Of a stretch of 7,646 nucleotides of DNA, positions 6,261-7,646 are shown in pieces. The stretch covers positions 1 through 7,646 of the forward strand of contig JAOZRY010000127.1 in the NCBI GenBank assembly GCA_029939965.1. Reading direction: 5' to 3'. Source of the stretch: Bacteroidales bacterium. GTDB lineage: Bacteria > Bacteroidota > Bacteroidia > Bacteroidales > 4484-276. The stretch's first letter is position 1, and the number at the start of each line of letters is the position of its first letter. The notes beneath the pieces are model-generated. The model did not search any database, had not been told where the DNA came from, and worked only from the letters and a program-made list of their open reading frames with translations. Made by a program: the position numbers and the translations under genes.

Positions 6261-6331
6261 CACCTCATACTGAGTTGTTGGGGTACGCCTTCTATCACTA
6301 TAACTACAATACCAAAACTCATACTGAGTTT
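6261..6331 (-). repeat. palindromic repeat element B (two AACTCA-GTA-TGAGTT hairpins)
   Basis: Read on the minus strand, this element has the same plan as element A. A palindrome with arms AAACTCA/TGAGTTT around GTA (6331-6315) is followed by TGGTATTGTAGT (6314-6303) and a second palindrome (6277-6261). Centres are again 54 bp apart, and the total is again 71 bp. The second palindrome has one mismatched pair (6263/6275). Relative to A, the stems differ by paired changes (C-G to T-A and G-C to A-T), so pairing is kept. A and B are inverted with respect to each other and separated by 48 bp. Confidence 0.75.
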
Positions 6332-6367
6332 ATAAATCTTAACACACTGATTTGTTAACAAAATTTC

Positions 6368-6410
6368 AATAGCTACAAAACTTGTCCGTTTGGATGGATT
6401 TGCAGCTATT
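6368..6410 (-). terminator. imperfect hairpin at the MinD-type gene stop, possible terminator
   Basis: AATAGCT (6368-6374) pairs exactly with AGCTATT (6404-6410). Inside, CAAA (6376-6379) pairs with TTTG (6399-6402) and TCC (6385-6387) with GGA (6392-6394) around a GTTT loop, with mismatches between the blocks. On the minus strand it begins within the TAATAG tandem stops and is followed by GAAATTTTGTTAAC, a weak T-rich run. The stem is AT-rich, so termination may be partial. Confidence 0.4.
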
Positions 6411-7290
6411 ATTTATTACTAACAATTTGTTTTATTCTATTCCAACTATCTGTAATTAATTCTTTTAAATGGCCATTCGAATATTCAACTATTGTCTGCC
6501 CGTTTGTCATGGCTTTGGTAAAATCTTCATCGTATGGCAAATTAGCAATGTGGGTAATGTTTTCTTTATTCAGAAATTCTACAATTTCAGAGGTTACATT
6601 TTTATTGATATCCGATTTGTTTATAATACAACCGGCTTTAATCTTAAACTTATGAACCAGCTCATATACCCTTTTCAAATCGTGTAACCCTGAAACTGAT
6701 GGTTCGGTTACCAACACTACAAAACTGGCACCCGAAAGTGATGATACCACAGGGCATCCTACTCCGGGTGAACCATCAACGATGACTATGTTTTTTTTCT
6801 CCTCCACAGCAATCTCTTTAGCCTTACTTTTGACCCTGGCAACCAGTTTTCCGGAATTATCTGCGCCAATCCCCAGCCTGGCGTGTACCATAATACTACC
6901 GGTTTTAATATTTGAGATATACGACTTGCCCACGTTAAGGCTTTTGTTTACAATGGCTTTGGTGGGGCAAACACGTGCACAGTATCCACAACCCTCGCAA
7001 CTTAAAGGGTCAACAATGTATTGATTGTTGATGATTGGGATGGCATCGAACCGGCATACATCAGCGCATTTTCCGCAGCGGATGCACTCATACTGATTAA
7101 TATATGCCAGCTCACCACTATAAAAATCTTCTGAATCCTTAAAATCGGGTTTCAATAATAGATGCATATCAGCAGCATCCACATCACAATCGGCAACTAT
7201 AACATCCTTGCCTCCGAGATATGCAAACGAAGCAGTTAAAGATGTTTTTCCCGTGCCACCTTTCCCTGATATAACTACAATTTCTTTCAT
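6409..7290 (-). CDS. MinD-superfamily P-loop ATPase with inserted two-cluster ferredoxin domain
   Basis: A cytoplasmic ATPase of the MinD/Mrp/NifH (SIMIBI) class with a ferredoxin insert (COG1149 type), thought to couple ATP hydrolysis to handling or redox change of iron-sulfur or metal cofactors. Counting from ATG 7290 (293 residues), the deviant Walker A is SGKGGTGKTS (8-17) with signature Lys K10; a switch-like DCDVDAAD is at 34-41; cluster ligands are C69, C72, C75, C79 and C98, C101, C104, C108; and a late Walker B-like IVIVDGSPGVGCPV lies near 169-182. The frame could open five codons earlier at TTG 7305, overlapping the previous gene, but ATG 7290 starts cleanly at the first strand (MKEIVVISGKGG) and is preferred. 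Tandem stops TAA TAG end it. Relatives often occur as two adjacent copies beside a NifX-like gene. Only one copy is here, with the NifX-like gene beyond the repeat-bearing gap. Confidence 0.88.
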   Translation of the reverse strand: MKEIVVISGKGGTGKTSLTASFAYLGGKDVIVADCDVDAADMHLLLKPDFKDSEDFYSGELAYINQYECIRCGKCADVCRFDAIPIINNQYIVDPLSCEGCGYCARVCPTKAIVNKSLNVGKSYISNIKTGSIMVHARLGIGADNSGKLVARVKSKAKEIAVEEKKNIVIVDGSPGVGCPVVSSLSGASFVVLVTEPSVSGLHDLKRVYELVHKFKIKAGCIINKSDINKNVTSEIVEFLNKENITHIANLPYDEDFTKAMTNGQTIVEYSNGHLKELITDSWNRIKQIVSNK

Positions 7291-7301
7291 CTTTTTTTTA
7301 A

Positions 7302-7610
7302 TCAAAAGCTGCCAACTTTAAATTTCAGCAGCAACTGCAATGATTTTATTCTTCTTGAAATAATATATATACTTAAACTTATTATGATAAAACTAATCGC
7401 CTGAAATCCTAATGAATACATGATGGATGTGAAAATTGTATTTCCCTTATCATAAAAATAAACCGCAAAAGCAACCGAAATGAAAAGCCACAGAACAGAG
7501 AAAAATACAAATAAAACACCCATCAACCCCATGATCAATGCATAATTTTTTGCATCCTTTTTAGCTGCCGCAACCATTTCATTTATCAGGAATTTTGCAA
7601 CTATTTTCAT
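7302..7610 (-). CDS. small two-helix membrane protein, phage-holin-like family possible; start may lie outside window
   Basis: From ATG 7610 the product has 102 residues: an amphipathic, lysine-bearing N-terminus (MKIVAKFLINEMVAAAKKDA), two strongly hydrophobic segments at about 25-52 and 60-86, and a basic tail (SRRIKSLQLLLKFKVGSF). This layout resembles small holin-like or Phage_holin_3/DUF1469-type membrane proteins found in ordinary bacterial chromosomes. No lysis or phage genes are nearby, so a phage role is not implied. The frame stays open to the right edge (FITFLKDIFKIP before the Met), so the true start may be further upstream and the gene may be partial. Its stop lies 11 nt before the ATG of the MinD-type gene, so the two are probably cotranscribed. 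The real function is unknown. Confidence 0.6.
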   Translation of the reverse strand: MKIVAKFLINEMVAAAKKDAKNYALIMGLMGVLFVFFSVLWLFISVAFAVYFYDKGNTIFTSIMYSLGFQAISFIIISLSIYIISRRIKSLQLLLKFKVGSF

Positions 7611-7646
7611 CGGGATTTTAAAAATATCCTTCAGAAATGTTATGAA

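Larger units (their letters stand above)
6026..6408. other. intergenic region with paired palindromic elements
   Basis: This gap between the MinD-type gene and the NifX-like gene (both minus strand) holds the two 71-bp elements at 6142-6212 and 6261-6331 and an imperfect hairpin at 6368-6410. The remaining 6026-6141 is AT-rich leader for the NifX-like gene, with a T8 run at 6098-6105 and a small GCAC-T-GTGC palindrome at 6119-6127. I found no good -7/-33 pair there and no open reading frame of note. If the hairpin at 6368-6410 terminates transcription, the downstream unit needs its own promoter inside this gap. Confidence 0.6.

Noticed and set aside
6142..6331. CRISPR-like array of palindromic repeats
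   Set aside because: There are only two repeats per element, the spacers share sequence between elements, the two elements are inverted relative to each other, and there are no cas genes.
7291..7305. TTG start of the MinD-type gene five codons earlier
   Set aside because: It would add MIKKK before the family's normal beginning and overlap the upstream stop; ATG 7290 directly precedes the first strand and P-loop.
7302..7610. Prophage lysis module
   Set aside because: The protein is holin-like only in its two-helix layout; no endolysin, spanin or structural phage genes are nearby, and it is tightly linked to a metabolic ATPase gene.

Overview
The window looks like chromosome from an anaerobic member of the Bacteroidota (a Bacteroidales/Marinilabiliales-type organism is my guess). 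The reasons are AT-rich genes without clear Shine-Dalgarno sites, a TAnnTTTG-type -7 promoter box, small intergenic palindromic repeats, and ferredoxin-rich proteins. Taxonomy is inferred from style only.

Layout. Positions 41-502 (+) encode a VapC-like PIN-domain toxin whose likely antitoxin gene lies mostly off the left edge. It converges on an MFS transporter (774-1994, -) across a short gap holding a REP-like hairpin. Positions 1995-2184 are repeat-rich: degenerate GGTGAC-type heptamers, a GC-rich palindrome, and a perfect 31-bp inverted repeat whose arms are themselves hairpins. Next comes the stranded C-terminal piece of a peroxiredoxin (2185-2406, -), cut at both ends.

From 6025 down to 2393 (-) runs a tight three-gene unit with 2- and 4-nt spacers: a NifX/NifB-C-like small protein, a 641-residue multidomain protein, and a CoA-disulfide-reductase/NADH-oxidase-like flavoprotein. 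The 641-residue protein joins a [4Fe-4S] ferredoxin, a DUF1858-like domain, two DUF2249-like units and a cytoplasmic domain resembling an ABC-transporter substrate-binding protein. Upstream of this unit is a 383-bp gap with two oppositely oriented 71-bp elements. Each carries two palindromes 54 bp apart, and their stems differ by compensating base changes. Further upstream (-) are a MinD-type ATPase with an inserted two-cluster ferredoxin (6409-7290) and a small two-helix membrane protein (7302-7610 or longer).

How they may work together. MinD-ferredoxin ATPases and NifX-like proteins are commonly neighbours in anaerobes, where they are thought to handle iron-sulfur or metal-cofactor cargo. 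Here that pair is joined to a pyridine-nucleotide flavoprotein and a ferredoxin fused to a ligand-binding fold. A plausible reading is a cytoplasmic NAD(P)H/ferredoxin system that senses or delivers a small ligand or cofactor (sulfur, metal, or NO-related). The fusion protein is the most novel item, and its function cannot be settled from sequence alone.
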